Positions 31,214 to 41,577 are shown, counted from the first letter of the stretch. The stretch: DNA of 64,000 nucleotides from Sulfurimonas sp. (GCF_026988655.1 NZ_JALSKT010000010.1:1-64000), one strand, 5' to 3'. Numbers and translations are program-made. The notes: generated by a model not told the origin, from the letters alone.

Positions 31214-31719
31214 TTTGAAGCTCCTTTGTTATAAAAAAACTTACCAGTAATGAGTAGTGTCACCAAAACAACTCCCCCAAATATCATGCTGCTAAAAGCA
31301 GTTTGGCTCATTCCTGAGAGAAAATGCCCTGATGTGCATCCGCCAGCAAGTCTCGCGCCTACAATAAGAAAAAATCCAGAGATAAAGCTCCAAACAAGAC
31401 GAGACTTTACAGAATTATTTTTGTAACGCTTCCATGCACTTGGCATAACACTGATACGAAAAGATTTTGTTATAAAAACAGAGGTAAAAAGCCCACCGAC
31501 TAAAGCACCAAGAAGCATCACACCTTCCCATGCTCCAGGTTTTTCTATCTCTTGAAGGTAAGTATACTGTTCTGGATCCATGCCAAACAATATCCCTGCA
31601 TAATAAGGAACATAAGTAGATGCTCCAATAGGTCTATCTGCTCCAAATACAGAAAATGTAAATAAGAGTAATAAACTCATCAATATCCCACCTAACCACC
31701 AAGGCAATCTTCTTTTCAT
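31210..31719 (-). CDS. YeeE/YedE-type transporter half
   Basis: Membrane protein with ARLAGGCTSGHFLSGMSQTAFSSMIF; 4-bp overlap with the next gene. Confidence 0.75.
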   Translation of the reverse strand: MKRRLPWWLGGILMSLLLLFTFSVFGADRPIGASTYVPYYAGILFGMDPEQYTYLQEIEKPGAWEGVMLLGALVGGLFTSVFITKSFRISVMPSAWKRYKNNSVKSRLVWSFISGFFLIVGARLAGGCTSGHFLSGMSQTAFSSMIFGGVVLVTLLITGKFFYNKGASK

Positions 31720-31818
31720 AACTTTTCCTTATGCATTTTATAATTACTAGAAATTGTACTATTAAAAAAACAAGAAATGGTAAACAAATTGTAAATAAAA
31801 ACTCATTACAATAGTATC

Positions 31819-32214
31819 ATGAAAATATTTATCTTAATTTCTATCTTGTATTCCTTTCTAAGTGGATATGAAGCAGACAATTGGTCCCATGATTACAACA
31901 AAACTCTGAAACTTGCACAAAAAGAGCATAAAAATATTTATCTCTTTATAGGTGCTGACAAATGTCATTTTTGTAAAATGTTTAAAGAAAAAACACTTTC
32001 TAAAAAATGGATTATAAAAAGACTCAAGCAAGACTATAAGGTCATTTATCTCTCACGTGACAGACACTACATCCCAGAAAAGTTTCAAAAGTTTGGCGTA
32101 CCACGCCACTATTTTCTAGATTCTAATGGCAAGATACTTTTTGAGAGTTTTGGTGTCTTAGAACCTGCAGGATTTGTGACTATGCTCGATGAGGCGGACT
32201 TAACTAAAGAGTGA
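31819..32214 (+). CDS. Thioredoxin-fold protein (SoxW-like)
   Basis: Signal peptide; LFIGADKCHFCKMFKEKTLS CxxC motif. Confidence 0.7.
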   Translation: MKIFILISILYSFLSGYEADNWSHDYNKTLKLAQKEHKNIYLFIGADKCHFCKMFKEKTLSKKWIIKRLKQDYKVIYLSRDRHYIPEKFQKFGVPRHYFLDSNGKILFESFGVLEPAGFVTMLDEADLTKE

Positions 32215-32533
32215 TATTTTCTACAATAGCAATTTCATTTGGTGTTACAATAACTGCATCAAAAGTAAAAGTAACATCCAGAGCATTTTTTTTCATATAA
32301 ACATTGGCTGTTTTAATAAGTCGTGAAAGTTTTGTCGGTGTGATATTTTGAATAGCAAGTTCATAATCTTCTCCACTTTTAACCTCAACAAAATGTAGTA
32401 CATCATCTTTTGAGCTTATGATATCTATCTCCCCAAAACGAGCATAGAAGTTTCTCTCAACTATCGTATGACCAAGCTCAATAAGATATCTACAAGCCTT
32501 CTCTTCTGCTATATTTCCTTTTACTCTACTCAT
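32204..32533 (-). CDS. UPF0102/YraN family nuclease-like protein
   Basis: KGNIAEEKACRYLIELGHTIVERNFYARFGEIDIIS..LHFVEVKSG. Confidence 0.88.
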   Translation of the reverse strand: MSRVKGNIAEEKACRYLIELGHTIVERNFYARFGEIDIISSKDDVLHFVEVKSGEDYELAIQNITPTKLSRLIKTANVYMKKNALDVTFTFDAVIVTPNEIAIVENITL

Positions 32534-32563
32534 ATATACATCTTGAAATTACTGACATAAATA

Positions 32564-34633
32564 TTAGCAGTTAATCACATTTACTTTTATAGACTTAAAC
32601 GCAGCAGTTAAGATAAGTTCATCACTTTTATCTCCGAAAAGATTGTTTATTTTGGAGTCTGCATGATGAAAAGTTGCAAAAAGTGTTTTTGGTTGTACTT
32701 TGTCTGTAAACTTAATAGTCAAAGGATTTGTTTCACCAAACTCTGTCTTGAGTATCACCTTCTCACTTGTAAAGTCTGCAGCATCCTCTTCATAAACCAA
32801 CAAAATATCTTCGTCATATCTGTCATTGAGCTTCGCACTGCGTTTAGTTTGTGCTGCATTGTTGTAGTGTGCTAGCGTTCTTCCTGTAGTAAGATGATAT
32901 CCATCAAGTTTTTTGCTTTGTATCTCTTGTATCATTCCACGTAGTTTGTACTGATGGTATTTGAAGTATCCATACCCATCATCTGTTCGAAAATCAAGCT
33001 GATGTAAAATAGGTGTATCTTCTGTATGTACAGGCCATTGTAGTCCACGTTTACGATGTTTTTCTAGTCTGTGATAATCTGCCCCGCTAAAACGTTTATA
33101 CGCTACACGTTGCACTTCACTCCAAACATCTTTACTTGAATTGTAGTTCGCATCTCCGCCCATTTTATTATCAAGTATTTGTAATACTTCCCAATCATCT
33201 GGCAGGTCTGATTTGACTAAGGGTTGTGAGAGATGCAGTCTTCTCATAGCATTGATGTAAACACCTGTTTTTTCATAAGCAGACTTTACACCCACAACAA
33301 TATCAGCACGATGTGCAATATCCGTCATAAAAAGCTCTTGAACAAAAATCATCTCTAATTTTTCAAATGCTTTATCTACTTTGTTAAGATTTGGATGAAT
33401 ATGTGTTAAATCCTCTCCAATGTTGAGCACAACTTTTACTTCATCTTCAAGCATCGCATCAACAAGCTGTGGTGTCATAAGACCAACTTCTTTTGGAGTT
33501 TCGTAGTCAGGGTCATAATAAGGAAGCATTCCCATATCACAAGCGCCTTGAACATTATTTTGACCACGAAGAGGCATAAGTCCTGCCCCCGGTTTACCGA
33601 TATTTCCTGTCATAAGAGCCAAGTGTGTTATAGCCATAACAGCGTAACTTCCATCAGTATGTTCAGTGATGCCAAGTCCCCAAAAAATCATAGACTTTTT
33701 AAGTGCATACTCTCGTGCTACTTTACGTAGCATTTTTGCAAGATATTCATAGCCTTCAATACTCTTAAAATAGTCAGGATTTGCATAATGGTCACTCAAG
33801 ATTTTCTCTTTAAAGTCCAAAAATCCTTTTGTTCTGTCTGCAACAAAACTCTCATCATACAGCTCTTCATCTATAATAACATAGGCAAGCATATTTAAAA
33901 TAAGAAGATTTGCTTCATGTGGCATGATAGCCTTATACTTTGCAAAACGATGAAGTTTTATCTCTCGAACATCAAAAACTGCTAAGTTATCATGTTCACG
34001 TGCGACATCAAGAATGCGATTTGCAATGATGGGATGCGCTTCTGTTGTATTTGACCCGATAACGATCATAAACTCAGCATTATATATATCGTTATAAGGA
34101 TTTGTTGCAGCGCCCTCACCGATAGTCTCACGCATACCTCGCAAAGAAGGAGAGTGACATACCCGTGCACAGTTATCAACATGAGGAGAGTTTAAAGTAT
34201 GGCGTGTAAATTTTTGAAAAAGATAAGCTGATTCACAAGAAGTACGTGCTCCACCAATAGAACAAATTGCCTTACGTCCATACTTTTCTTGTACCTCTCT
34301 CATCTTCATAGCGGCTGCTGTTGTAGCACTCTGTAGTGTAGTCTCATACCAAACATCGTCTAATTCTGTAAGTGTATCTACTACTGCTTCTTTAATAGCA
34401 GGATTTTCTGCAAGAAAACTCTTTTTGATACGGGGAATACGAAGTCTATCATCAGCATCAACAAAATCAAACCCGTACTTTCCCTTGATACAAAGTTTCC
34501 CTTGGGACACTACTCCATCAGGATGGGCAAAAATCTTTTTGATTTTATTCTCTTTGACATCTACATGAGCGGCTATATCACACCCTACCCCACAGTATGT
34601 ACATACGCTGTCTATTGTTTCTATGTTTTCCAT
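32564..34633 (-). CDS. Molybdopterin oxidoreductase, formate dehydrogenase alpha-like (Cys form)
   Basis: 4Fe-4S CTYCGVGCDI...GKLCIKGKYG; HVDNCARVCHSPSLRGMRETIGEGA; MTGNIGKPGAGLMPLRGQNNVQGACDMG. Confidence 0.85.
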   Translation of the reverse strand: MENIETIDSVCTYCGVGCDIAAHVDVKENKIKKIFAHPDGVVSQGKLCIKGKYGFDFVDADDRLRIPRIKKSFLAENPAIKEAVVDTLTELDDVWYETTLQSATTAAAMKMREVQEKYGRKAICSIGGARTSCESAYLFQKFTRHTLNSPHVDNCARVCHSPSLRGMRETIGEGAATNPYNDIYNAEFMIVIGSNTTEAHPIIANRILDVAREHDNLAVFDVREIKLHRFAKYKAIMPHEANLLILNMLAYVIIDEELYDESFVADRTKGFLDFKEKILSDHYANPDYFKSIEGYEYLAKMLRKVAREYALKKSMIFWGLGITEHTDGSYAVMAITHLALMTGNIGKPGAGLMPLRGQNNVQGACDMGMLPYYDPDYETPKEVGLMTPQLVDAMLEDEVKVVLNIGEDLTHIHPNLNKVDKAFEKLEMIFVQELFMTDIAHRADIVVGVKSAYEKTGVYINAMRRLHLSQPLVKSDLPDDWEVLQILDNKMGGDANYNSSKDVWSEVQRVAYKRFSGADYHRLEKHRKRGLQWPVHTEDTPILHQLDFRTDDGYGYFKYHQYKLRGMIQEIQSKKLDGYHLTTGRTLAHYNNAAQTKRSAKLNDRYDEDILLVYEEDAADFTSEKVILKTEFGETNPLTIKFTDKVQPKTLFATFHHADSKINNLFGDKSDELILTAAFKSIKVNVINC

Positions 34634-34685
34634 TTTTTCCCATCCCTCACGATAACTACAATTCAATAAGATTGTTCAAAGAAAT

Positions 34686-35417
34686 CTATTTTGTGGAGTT
34701 TACAATTCTTTGTCTTAAAAAGCTTGGAAGTAAGTTTATAATGTGAATGATTAAATAAAACCTAAGCGGAAATGCATAGAACTTTTTTCCTTTTTCTATG
34801 GCATTTTTCATTCGTTTAACCCCTTCCTCTGTCTCAAGCAAAAAAGGCATCTTAAACTCATTTTTATCCGTAAGCTCACTTTTTATAAATCCAGGCAAAA
34901 GCGTTATCACTTTAATTCCATAAGGCGCATATTTATATCTAATGCCTTCAGCATAGGCATTTAACGCACGTTTTGAAGATGCATATACCTTTGCACTCGG
35001 CATTGTAAAAAGAGAAGAGAGCGAAGAGATAAATACTATCTTAGCACTGCGTTTAGCTTTGAGTTTTGGGAGTAATATCTCTAAAATAGCATGATTTGCA
35101 AGAACATTGACATCATACAAATGTTTAAACTCTTTAATAGTGGCAATATCCCCTGAGTGTCCAAGTGAAACACCAGCATTGAGTATGACCAGATCAGGTA
35201 CTGTCATGGCATCTATCTTCTTTTGTAAAAGCTCAAAATCTGTCACATCAACAGCTATAATGCTGATATTTTTACATTTATCTTTTAACTCATCTCGTAA
35301 AGCCTCAAGGCGTTCTTTTCGTCTTGCTAAGAGTATAAGTTCATTATCAAACGCAGCATATTGACGGGCAAACTCTGCCCCAAGTCCACTACTCGCACCC
35401 GTAACAAAAACCCTCAT
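34686..35417 (-). CDS. Short-chain dehydrogenase/reductase
   Basis: VTGASSGLGAEFA, NAGVS, YASSKRALNAYAEG. Confidence 0.88.
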   Translation of the reverse strand: MRVFVTGASSGLGAEFARQYAAFDNELILLARRKERLEALRDELKDKCKNISIIAVDVTDFELLQKKIDAMTVPDLVILNAGVSLGHSGDIATIKEFKHLYDVNVLANHAILEILLPKLKAKRSAKIVFISSLSSLFTMPSAKVYASSKRALNAYAEGIRYKYAPYGIKVITLLPGFIKSELTDKNEFKMPFLLETEEGVKRMKNAIEKGKKFYAFPLRFYLIIHIINLLPSFLRQRIVNSTK

Positions 35418-35471
35418 AAAATAATAAGTGTTATGCTTATTTTTCTCAAGAGCATATGATGTTCCACTAAA

Positions 35472-36734
35472 TTAGATTATCCTAATCATAGCAGGTCTTC
35501 CATTTACAAAGTTAAGAGACTCTATCTCGTTTATCATATTTTTGAGATTTTTTTCTCTTGCACAATGGGTAGAAATCAGTAAATTTGCGCTCTCTTTTTC
35601 ACTCGGACGTTGTAGCATTGTCTCAATGGAAATATGATGATTTTCAAATATTTTTGCAAGATTAGCCAAAACTCCAGCTCTATCATTTACATTAATTCGA
35701 AGGTAGTATTTTGACTCTATATCATCATTAGATTTTAATGTCAGTTGGTTCCCTTCCATAGGTTTGTTAAACCCAAGCATTGGTGTAGATTTACCACTTC
35801 TTGCAATATCAATGATATTTGCTACAACAGCAGAAGCCGTTGCATCACCACCAGCACCCGGACCATAATAGAGTGTTTCACCTACTTTGTCACCGACCAC
35901 AGAGATACCATTCATAACACCGTCAATCTTTGCTATCATCTCTTCTTTTTTAATTAAACATGCATGAACACGAAGTTCCACTTCATTTGCATCTTTTTTT
36001 GCAATTCCCAGTAATTTGATAGCATAACCAAACTCTTTAGCAAATGCGATATCTTCTTGTGTAACATTTTCAATACCTTCGATAAGAATATCTTCAGGTT
36101 TTGCATTAATACCATAAGCAATAGAAGCTAAGATGAGAAGTTTATGTGCCGCATCATAACCACCAACATCAAAAGTTGGATCTGCTTCTGCGTAGCCAAG
36201 CTCTTGAGACTCTTTAAGTATAGCATCATAAGCTACACCCTCGTCTGTCATTTTGCTCATCATATAGTTACAAGTACCATTCATTATTCCCATGATGGAT
36301 TCTATGTGATTTGCAGAGAGTCCATCACGCAATGCTGTAATGATAGGAATACCCCCAGCAACACTTGCTTCAAACTCAAAGGGAATATCACCCGCTAATT
36401 CTTGAAGCTCATATCTATGATACGCTAGTAGTGCTTTGTTTGCAGTAACAACTGCTTTACCAGCTGCAAGTGCACGTTTTACAACTTCAAATGCTTCATC
36501 AACCCCACCCATAAGTTCTACTACAATGTCTATTGTCTCATCTTGTAAAATATCATCAATATTATCTGTTAGTTTGATGTCTAAACCACGCTCTTTTGAA
36601 AGGTTCTTCACTACTCCACTTTTGACAACTATCTTATTACCAGCACGCGCAGAAATCACATCTGCATTATCTTTTAAAATATTGGCAACACTTGTTCCAA
36701 CAGTTCCAACACCTATAATTCCAACTTTAATCAT
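35472..36734 (-). CDS. hom: Homoserine dehydrogenase
   Basis: GVGTVGTSVANIL, EASVAGGIPIITALRDGLSANHIESIMGIMNGTCNYMMSKM; C-terminal ACT domain. Confidence 0.95.
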   Translation of the reverse strand: MIKVGIIGVGTVGTSVANILKDNADVISARAGNKIVVKSGVVKNLSKERGLDIKLTDNIDDILQDETIDIVVELMGGVDEAFEVVKRALAAGKAVVTANKALLAYHRYELQELAGDIPFEFEASVAGGIPIITALRDGLSANHIESIMGIMNGTCNYMMSKMTDEGVAYDAILKESQELGYAEADPTFDVGGYDAAHKLLILASIAYGINAKPEDILIEGIENVTQEDIAFAKEFGYAIKLLGIAKKDANEVELRVHACLIKKEEMIAKIDGVMNGISVVGDKVGETLYYGPGAGGDATASAVVANIIDIARSGKSTPMLGFNKPMEGNQLTLKSNDDIESKYYLRINVNDRAGVLANLAKIFENHHISIETMLQRPSEKESANLLISTHCAREKNLKNMINEIESLNFVNGRPAMIRII

Positions 36735-37960
36735 TATTTATTTTCCTTACCACAATCGAACTGCTTCAAAAATTCTTTAACATTTCTTGCTGCTTGGCGA
36801 ATTCGGTTATCATTTTCTATAAGTGCTATACGCACATAACCTTCTCCATATTCACCAAAACCAATTCCCGGAGCAACAGCAACACCTGCTTCAGTTAAAA
36901 GTCTTTTTGAAAATTCCAATGAACCTAAATGTGCAGCACACTCTGGGATTTTAGCCCAAGAAAACATACTCGCCTGATTTTTATTGATATGCCAACCAGC
37001 ACGGCCAAATGCTTCAATGAGTACTTCCTGACGATGATTATACTTATCTGTAATCTCTTGTACACAGGTTTGATCCCCATTTAGTGCAACAGTCGCAGCA
37101 ACTTGAATAGGAGTAAACATCCCATAATCAAGCCATGATTTAATCTTTTGTAATGCCCCTATAAGTTTAGGATTACCTACAAAAAAGCCAACACGCCATC
37201 CAGCCATATTGTAGCTTTTTGAAAGTGTAAATGATTCTACTGCAACATCCTTAGCGCCTTTGACTTGCATAATCGAAGGAGTTTTGTAACCATCAAATGT
37301 TATATCACCATAGGCTATATCTGAGATTATGTAAAATCGCTTCTCTTTTGCCATAGCAACTAGACGCTCATAAAACTCTGGTGTTACTGTTGCTGTCGTT
37401 GGATTATGTGGAAAGTTTACCAGTACATATTTTGGTTTTGGAGAGCTCTCTTTGAAAACTTTTTCTAGACTTTCAAAAAATTTATCTTCATCAAGATTAT
37501 AATGCTCATCAAACTCTAAGCCAAATTTTATAACATTTCCACCAGCAAGTATAAAAGAATACTCATGGATAGGATACGTAGGATCTGGAACTACAGCGAC
37601 ATCACCTGGATTTGTAATAGCATAGGTAAGATGCGCATAACCCTCTTTTGAGCCCATAGTTGCTACACATTCAGTCTCTGGGTCAAGCTTACAATCATAA
37701 CGACGCTCATACCAGTCAGCAATTGCTTTGAGTAGTTTAGGAATTCCTTTTGAAGAAGAGTATCCATGTGTTTTTGTTTTTTGGGCTGACTCAATGAGTT
37801 TATCTCTTATATGCTCAGGAGTAGGTCCATCAGGATTACCCATAGAAAAATCAATTACATCTTTACCTGCACGACGCTCAGCCATTTTAATGTCATTTAC
37901 TTCTGCAAATACATACTTAGGAAGTCTCTCAACTCTATTAAATTTAAACTCATCAAACAT
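36734..37960 (-). CDS. Class I aminotransferase (Asp/Ala type)
   Basis: DFSMGNPDGPTPEHI, NFPHNPTTATV, SFTLSKSYNMAGWRVGF. Confidence 0.88.
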   Translation of the reverse strand: MFDEFKFNRVERLPKYVFAEVNDIKMAERRAGKDVIDFSMGNPDGPTPEHIRDKLIESAQKTKTHGYSSSKGIPKLLKAIADWYERRYDCKLDPETECVATMGSKEGYAHLTYAITNPGDVAVVPDPTYPIHEYSFILAGGNVIKFGLEFDEHYNLDEDKFFESLEKVFKESSPKPKYVLVNFPHNPTTATVTPEFYERLVAMAKEKRFYIISDIAYGDITFDGYKTPSIMQVKGAKDVAVESFTLSKSYNMAGWRVGFFVGNPKLIGALQKIKSWLDYGMFTPIQVAATVALNGDQTCVQEITDKYNHRQEVLIEAFGRAGWHINKNQASMFSWAKIPECAAHLGSLEFSKRLLTEAGVAVAPGIGFGEYGEGYVRIALIENDNRIRQAARNVKEFLKQFDCGKENK

Positions 37961-38030
37961 TTTTTGCCCTCTAAAATAATTAATGTTATTTTAGCAAAAA
38001 ATTATTAGAATAAGGTAACATCGAAGAAAG

Positions 38031-38891
38031 TTATCTACTTCCTAGGGGATGTAAGATTAGTCCATCTCGTACATTTTTAAGCGTATACAAATCTGATATT
38101 TTCATATACTTCGCATTTTTAGGTATCACAAGTGAAATTTTTTTATAGACTCTATCTCTTTTGAGTAACTTAACAAGATGAAGAGAAGCGTCATAATATG
38201 CAATATATGGATACCAATGATTTCGTCTTGAACTATTAATATTGAGTCCGCGAATCTCAGAAACATTAAACCAATGTGCATACAAAGAACGACGCAATTC
38301 TACTTTTTTTGCATTTTCAAGTTTTGGAAGGTTGAGATGTCCTTCATCCATATCTATAGTAAAAGTCCACTCTTTTGCATTGTTTCGTGTTACATCTACG
38401 ATTTCACAACCACTTTTGTTGAGTTCATTTTGTAAAATCAGTGGGTCAGTTAAATACTCTGAAACAAGCTTAATACTCCATGAAAACTCTGAAGCATCAA
38501 GATGAGATGCGCTCGTAACATATCTAAAATACCCTATACTTCGTAGTGTATCATCCATAATTCGCACAAAGAAGATAGGATAACCATTTGTTTTAAAATT
38601 CAATGTAAATTCTTGAGGTGATTTAAAAAAAAGTTTTAAGAGTCCATTATCTTTAAGTGTTTGTATAATTTTAACGGCATCAACTCTGTCTTTTATATAA
38701 TAAGCAGACTTTGGATCAAAAATAACACGAATGAAATCTTCATTATTTGTATAAGTTTTTTCATCTATAAAAGTTTTTATCTTTGCAATAACCGGATCGT
38801 CATATGATTCTACACCATCAAGCGTAAATTGATTTTCTAGTGCAGATAAAACTACGACTGATAACAAAAAGCTTACAAAGAGCTTTACCAT
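38031..38891 (-). CDS. Hypothetical exported protein
   Basis: Signal peptide MVKLFVSFLLSVVVLSA. Confidence 0.6.
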   Translation of the reverse strand: MVKLFVSFLLSVVVLSALENQFTLDGVESYDDPVIAKIKTFIDEKTYTNNEDFIRVIFDPKSAYYIKDRVDAVKIIQTLKDNGLLKLFFKSPQEFTLNFKTNGYPIFFVRIMDDTLRSIGYFRYVTSASHLDASEFSWSIKLVSEYLTDPLILQNELNKSGCEIVDVTRNNAKEWTFTIDMDEGHLNLPKLENAKKVELRRSLYAHWFNVSEIRGLNINSSRRNHWYPYIAYYDASLHLVKLLKRDRVYKKISLVIPKNAKYMKISDLYTLKNVRDGLILHPLGSR

Positions 38892-39694
38892 CTACGGCCT
38901 CGGTTGAGTCTTTTAAATTCATCTGCACTAATCTCTTGGAGTTTTCCATCTTTATACCAAAGTCTCAAAGTATTTTTATTATTAAATTTGATTTTCTTTC
39001 CATTAAGATTTACATCAACATACCCGTGTCCAAACATCAATATCCACTCTTTTTTAGGGTCTAATTCAAAAGGAGTTTTAAAAGTTCTTTGGTACTTTTT
39101 ATTTGTTTCTACATCAACGTAACCAAGCCATACTTTTGAACGTGGCATCACTTCTAAAGAATATACAACTGCTTTTTCTTTTTTTATTGAAGGCGTTTTT
39201 TTCTCTACTTTTGTAAGGTTTACTTCTACGACATCAGCACTTGTAGCATTGACTTCTATTTTTGCAAGAAGTGGTTTTTTTATATTCTTAGCAGCTTTTT
39301 CTATTGTAGTATTATCTACTTTGAGTCTCTTCTCATTTGAGTTTTGTGCTACACCAAGCGTATAATACAAAGCAACTAAAAAGATAATTATAGCAATCAC
39401 TATATAAACAATGGTAAGATTTATAGACTTCTTAGGTGATCCAAAAACACCTGCATCAAATATTTCTTCTGCTAATGGTTCATCTTTAAAACACAAAAGC
39501 CCTTGCTCTTTTAACTCATCTAAATTTAGATTGTATTCTCTTTGCAAGATACCTATAAAACCTATAAACTGAACACGTGTAAAACCATCAAAATCTTCAT
39601 CTAAAATCGCTTGAATATGAACAATAGGAATATGTGTATCTTCTGATATTTTTTGCGCACCAATTTTTTTGAGTTTTTCTACTGTCTCACTCAT
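38885..39694 (-). CDS. Single-pass membrane protein with N-terminal cytoplasmic domain (RodZ-like architecture)
   Basis: N-terminal HTH-like region, TM IYIVIAIIIFLVALYYTLG, periplasmic C-terminus. Confidence 0.5.
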   Translation of the reverse strand: MSETVEKLKKIGAQKISEDTHIPIVHIQAILDEDFDGFTRVQFIGFIGILQREYNLNLDELKEQGLLCFKDEPLAEEIFDAGVFGSPKKSINLTIVYIVIAIIIFLVALYYTLGVAQNSNEKRLKVDNTTIEKAAKNIKKPLLAKIEVNATSADVVEVNLTKVEKKTPSIKKEKAVVYSLEVMPRSKVWLGYVDVETNKKYQRTFKTPFELDPKKEWILMFGHGYVDVNLNGKKIKFNNKNTLRLWYKDGKLQEISADEFKRLNRGRRW

Positions 39695-40370
39695 ATCGCA
39701 TCCTATCCATTAAAATAGCTCCGGCAACACTGACATTTAAAGAGTCAAAATCATGCGCCATTTTTATGCTTACAATCTTGTCGAGCTTAGAACTAACCCG
39801 AGAAGTGAGTCCTTCACCTTCATTGCCTAGAACCAAGACTCTTTTTTTCGCAATGTTTACTTCTCGTATATCTGTACCACCCATATCAGCACCATAACTT
39901 ATAAAACCTGACATTTTAAAATCATTCAGTAAGTTATGAATATTTTGCTCTACAGCTAAAGGCATATCAAACAAAGCTCCTGTACTTGTTCTAAGGACAG
40001 GTTCAATATTTAAATGCTTAATCCCGCTAACGATGATAGCCTCAACACCTAAAGCATACGCACTTCGAACTATCGCACCAATATTGCCTACATCCGTTAA
40101 ACCGGCTAAAACAAGAACAAAATCTTTATCAAAAAAAGTCTTATAATCATGAAGTTTATAATCTTCAACCTCAGCTAAAAAACCTTGATGATTAGAATTT
40201 TTACTCATCTTTACAGCAGCTTCATTTGGAATACGTTTGATTTCAAAGCCCATTTTCATAAGACGAGAATACTCTTTTTTGTCGAGTTCTTTTGCAAGAT
40301 AAAGTGTCTTTATTTTTTGCGGATAGTGGTTGATAAGATAGTAGATTGGTTGTTTTGCATAAATTAACAT
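39687..40370 (-). CDS. rlmB: TrmH/SpoU family rRNA 2'-O-methyltransferase
   Basis: LAGLTDVGNIGAIVRSAYALG, VLGNEGEGLTSRV, VSVAGAILMDRMRYE. Confidence 0.85.
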   Translation of the reverse strand: MLIYAKQPIYYLINHYPQKIKTLYLAKELDKKEYSRLMKMGFEIKRIPNEAAVKMSKNSNHQGFLAEVEDYKLHDYKTFFDKDFVLVLAGLTDVGNIGAIVRSAYALGVEAIIVSGIKHLNIEPVLRTSTGALFDMPLAVEQNIHNLLNDFKMSGFISYGADMGGTDIREVNIAKKRVLVLGNEGEGLTSRVSSKLDKIVSIKMAHDFDSLNVSVAGAILMDRMRYE

Positions 40371-40436
40371 AAGTGTATTTTATCTAAAAAAGGTGTCTAG
40401 TAGCTTATTTTTACAAAAATTATATATAAATTCATA

Positions 40437-41246
40437 CTAAAGGAGTCGTTGATATATCTCTTTGACATTTTCACCTGTAATTTTGGCGATAAGTTTGGCT
40501 TGTACTTTTTTAGGTAAATCAAGTGCTAATATATCATTTTCACTTACAGCAGAACTATTTTGAGCAGCACTTGCTTTAATCACGACAACCCACTCACCCC
40601 GAAAATTTCCATCCAAAGTTTTAAGTATTTCACTAGCAGTACCACGCAAATATCTCTGATATTTCTTTGTAAGCTCTTTGCATAAAAATATCTCCCGCTG
40701 AGGAGCTTCTTTATCTAGCTCTAAAAGAAGTTTTTCCAAACGATGTGGAGACTCATACAACACTGTAGTATATCCATTATGCAATGCTTGGTGTAGTCCT
40801 TCACTTCGACTTGCACCTTTATGATCTAAAAATCCAAAAAAGAGCATCTTTGTTTCACAAAATCCACTTGCTACAAACGCAGTAAGTACTGCGTTTGCAC
40901 CAGGTAGCACATCATATTTAAGTCCATTTTCAAGACAATAAGAAACTAAAACTTGTCCAGGATCACTCACACCCGGCATGCCTGCATCACTAGCATAAAC
41001 AACATTTTGTTCAAAAAAAGAGGGTTCTAGTTTTTCAACAAAAGCTGACTCGTTATGAGAATGCAGTGAAATAAATTCTTGATCTTCTTTAAACGCAGTG
41101 TTATAACGTTCTTTCAAAATGTGGATGAGTTTTTTTGTGACGCGAGTATCTTCGCAAAGTAGAATGTCGGCACCACTCAAAGCTTCAATAGCTCTAAGTG
41201 AGATGTCGCCAATATTTCCAATCGGAGTTGGAACTAAAGTTAGCAA
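40437..41246 (-). CDS. rsmI: 16S rRNA 2'-O-ribose C1402 methyltransferase RsmI
   Basis: LVPTPIGNIGDISLRAIEAL, LLCEDTRVTKKL, SDAGMPGVSDPG. Confidence 0.94.
   Translation of the reverse strand: MLTLVPTPIGNIGDISLRAIEALSGADILLCEDTRVTKKLIHILKERYNTAFKEDQEFISLHSHNESAFVEKLEPSFFEQNVVYASDAGMPGVSDPGQVLVSYCLENGLKYDVLPGANAVLTAFVASGFCETKMLFFGFLDHKGASRSEGLHQALHNGYTTVLYESPHRLEKLLLELDKEAPQREIFLCKELTKKYQRYLRGTASEILKTLDGNFRGEWVVVIKASAAQNSSAVSENDILALDLPKKVQAKLIAKITGENVKEIYQRLL
40874..40897. repeat. Head-to-head pair of the CTGCGTTT motif forming a near-perfect palindrome inside rsmI
   Basis: CAAACGCAGTA-AG-TACTGCGTTTG. Confidence 0.9.
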
Positions 41247-41255
41247 GTTAAAAAA

Positions 41256-41474
41256 TTATTTTTTATTGTAACGTGCGTTAAATTTCTCGATACGTCCAGC
41301 AGTATCAACCATACGCTCAGAACCTGTGAAGAATGGGTGACATTCATTACAAATATCTATTTTCATTTCTGGTTTTTGGCTTTTTGTTACAAAACTATTT
41401 CCACATGCACATGTTACAGTACAATCAACTAACTCTGGGTGAATACCTTTTTTCATCTTTTTACCTTTTGACAC
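41256..41474 (-). CDS. rpmE: 50S ribosomal protein L31
   Basis: [35 protein letters not shown]. Confidence 0.95.
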   Translation of the reverse strand: MSKGKKMKKGIHPELVDCTVTCACGNSFVTKSQKPEMKIDICNECHPFFTGSERMVDTAGRIEKFNARYNKK

Positions 41475-41577
41475 TCGTCGAAGTACGAATATCTATATAT
41501 TTTTTAATTCCGTATGGGGGCAGAATTTTGTAAAGCGAATTATAACCAAATTTTTCTTAAATTGCGCCAAATATACA

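Noticed and set aside
32564-34633. Possible selenocysteine formate dehydrogenase
   Set aside because: The catalytic position reads Cys (NCARVCHSPS); no in-frame TGA is present.
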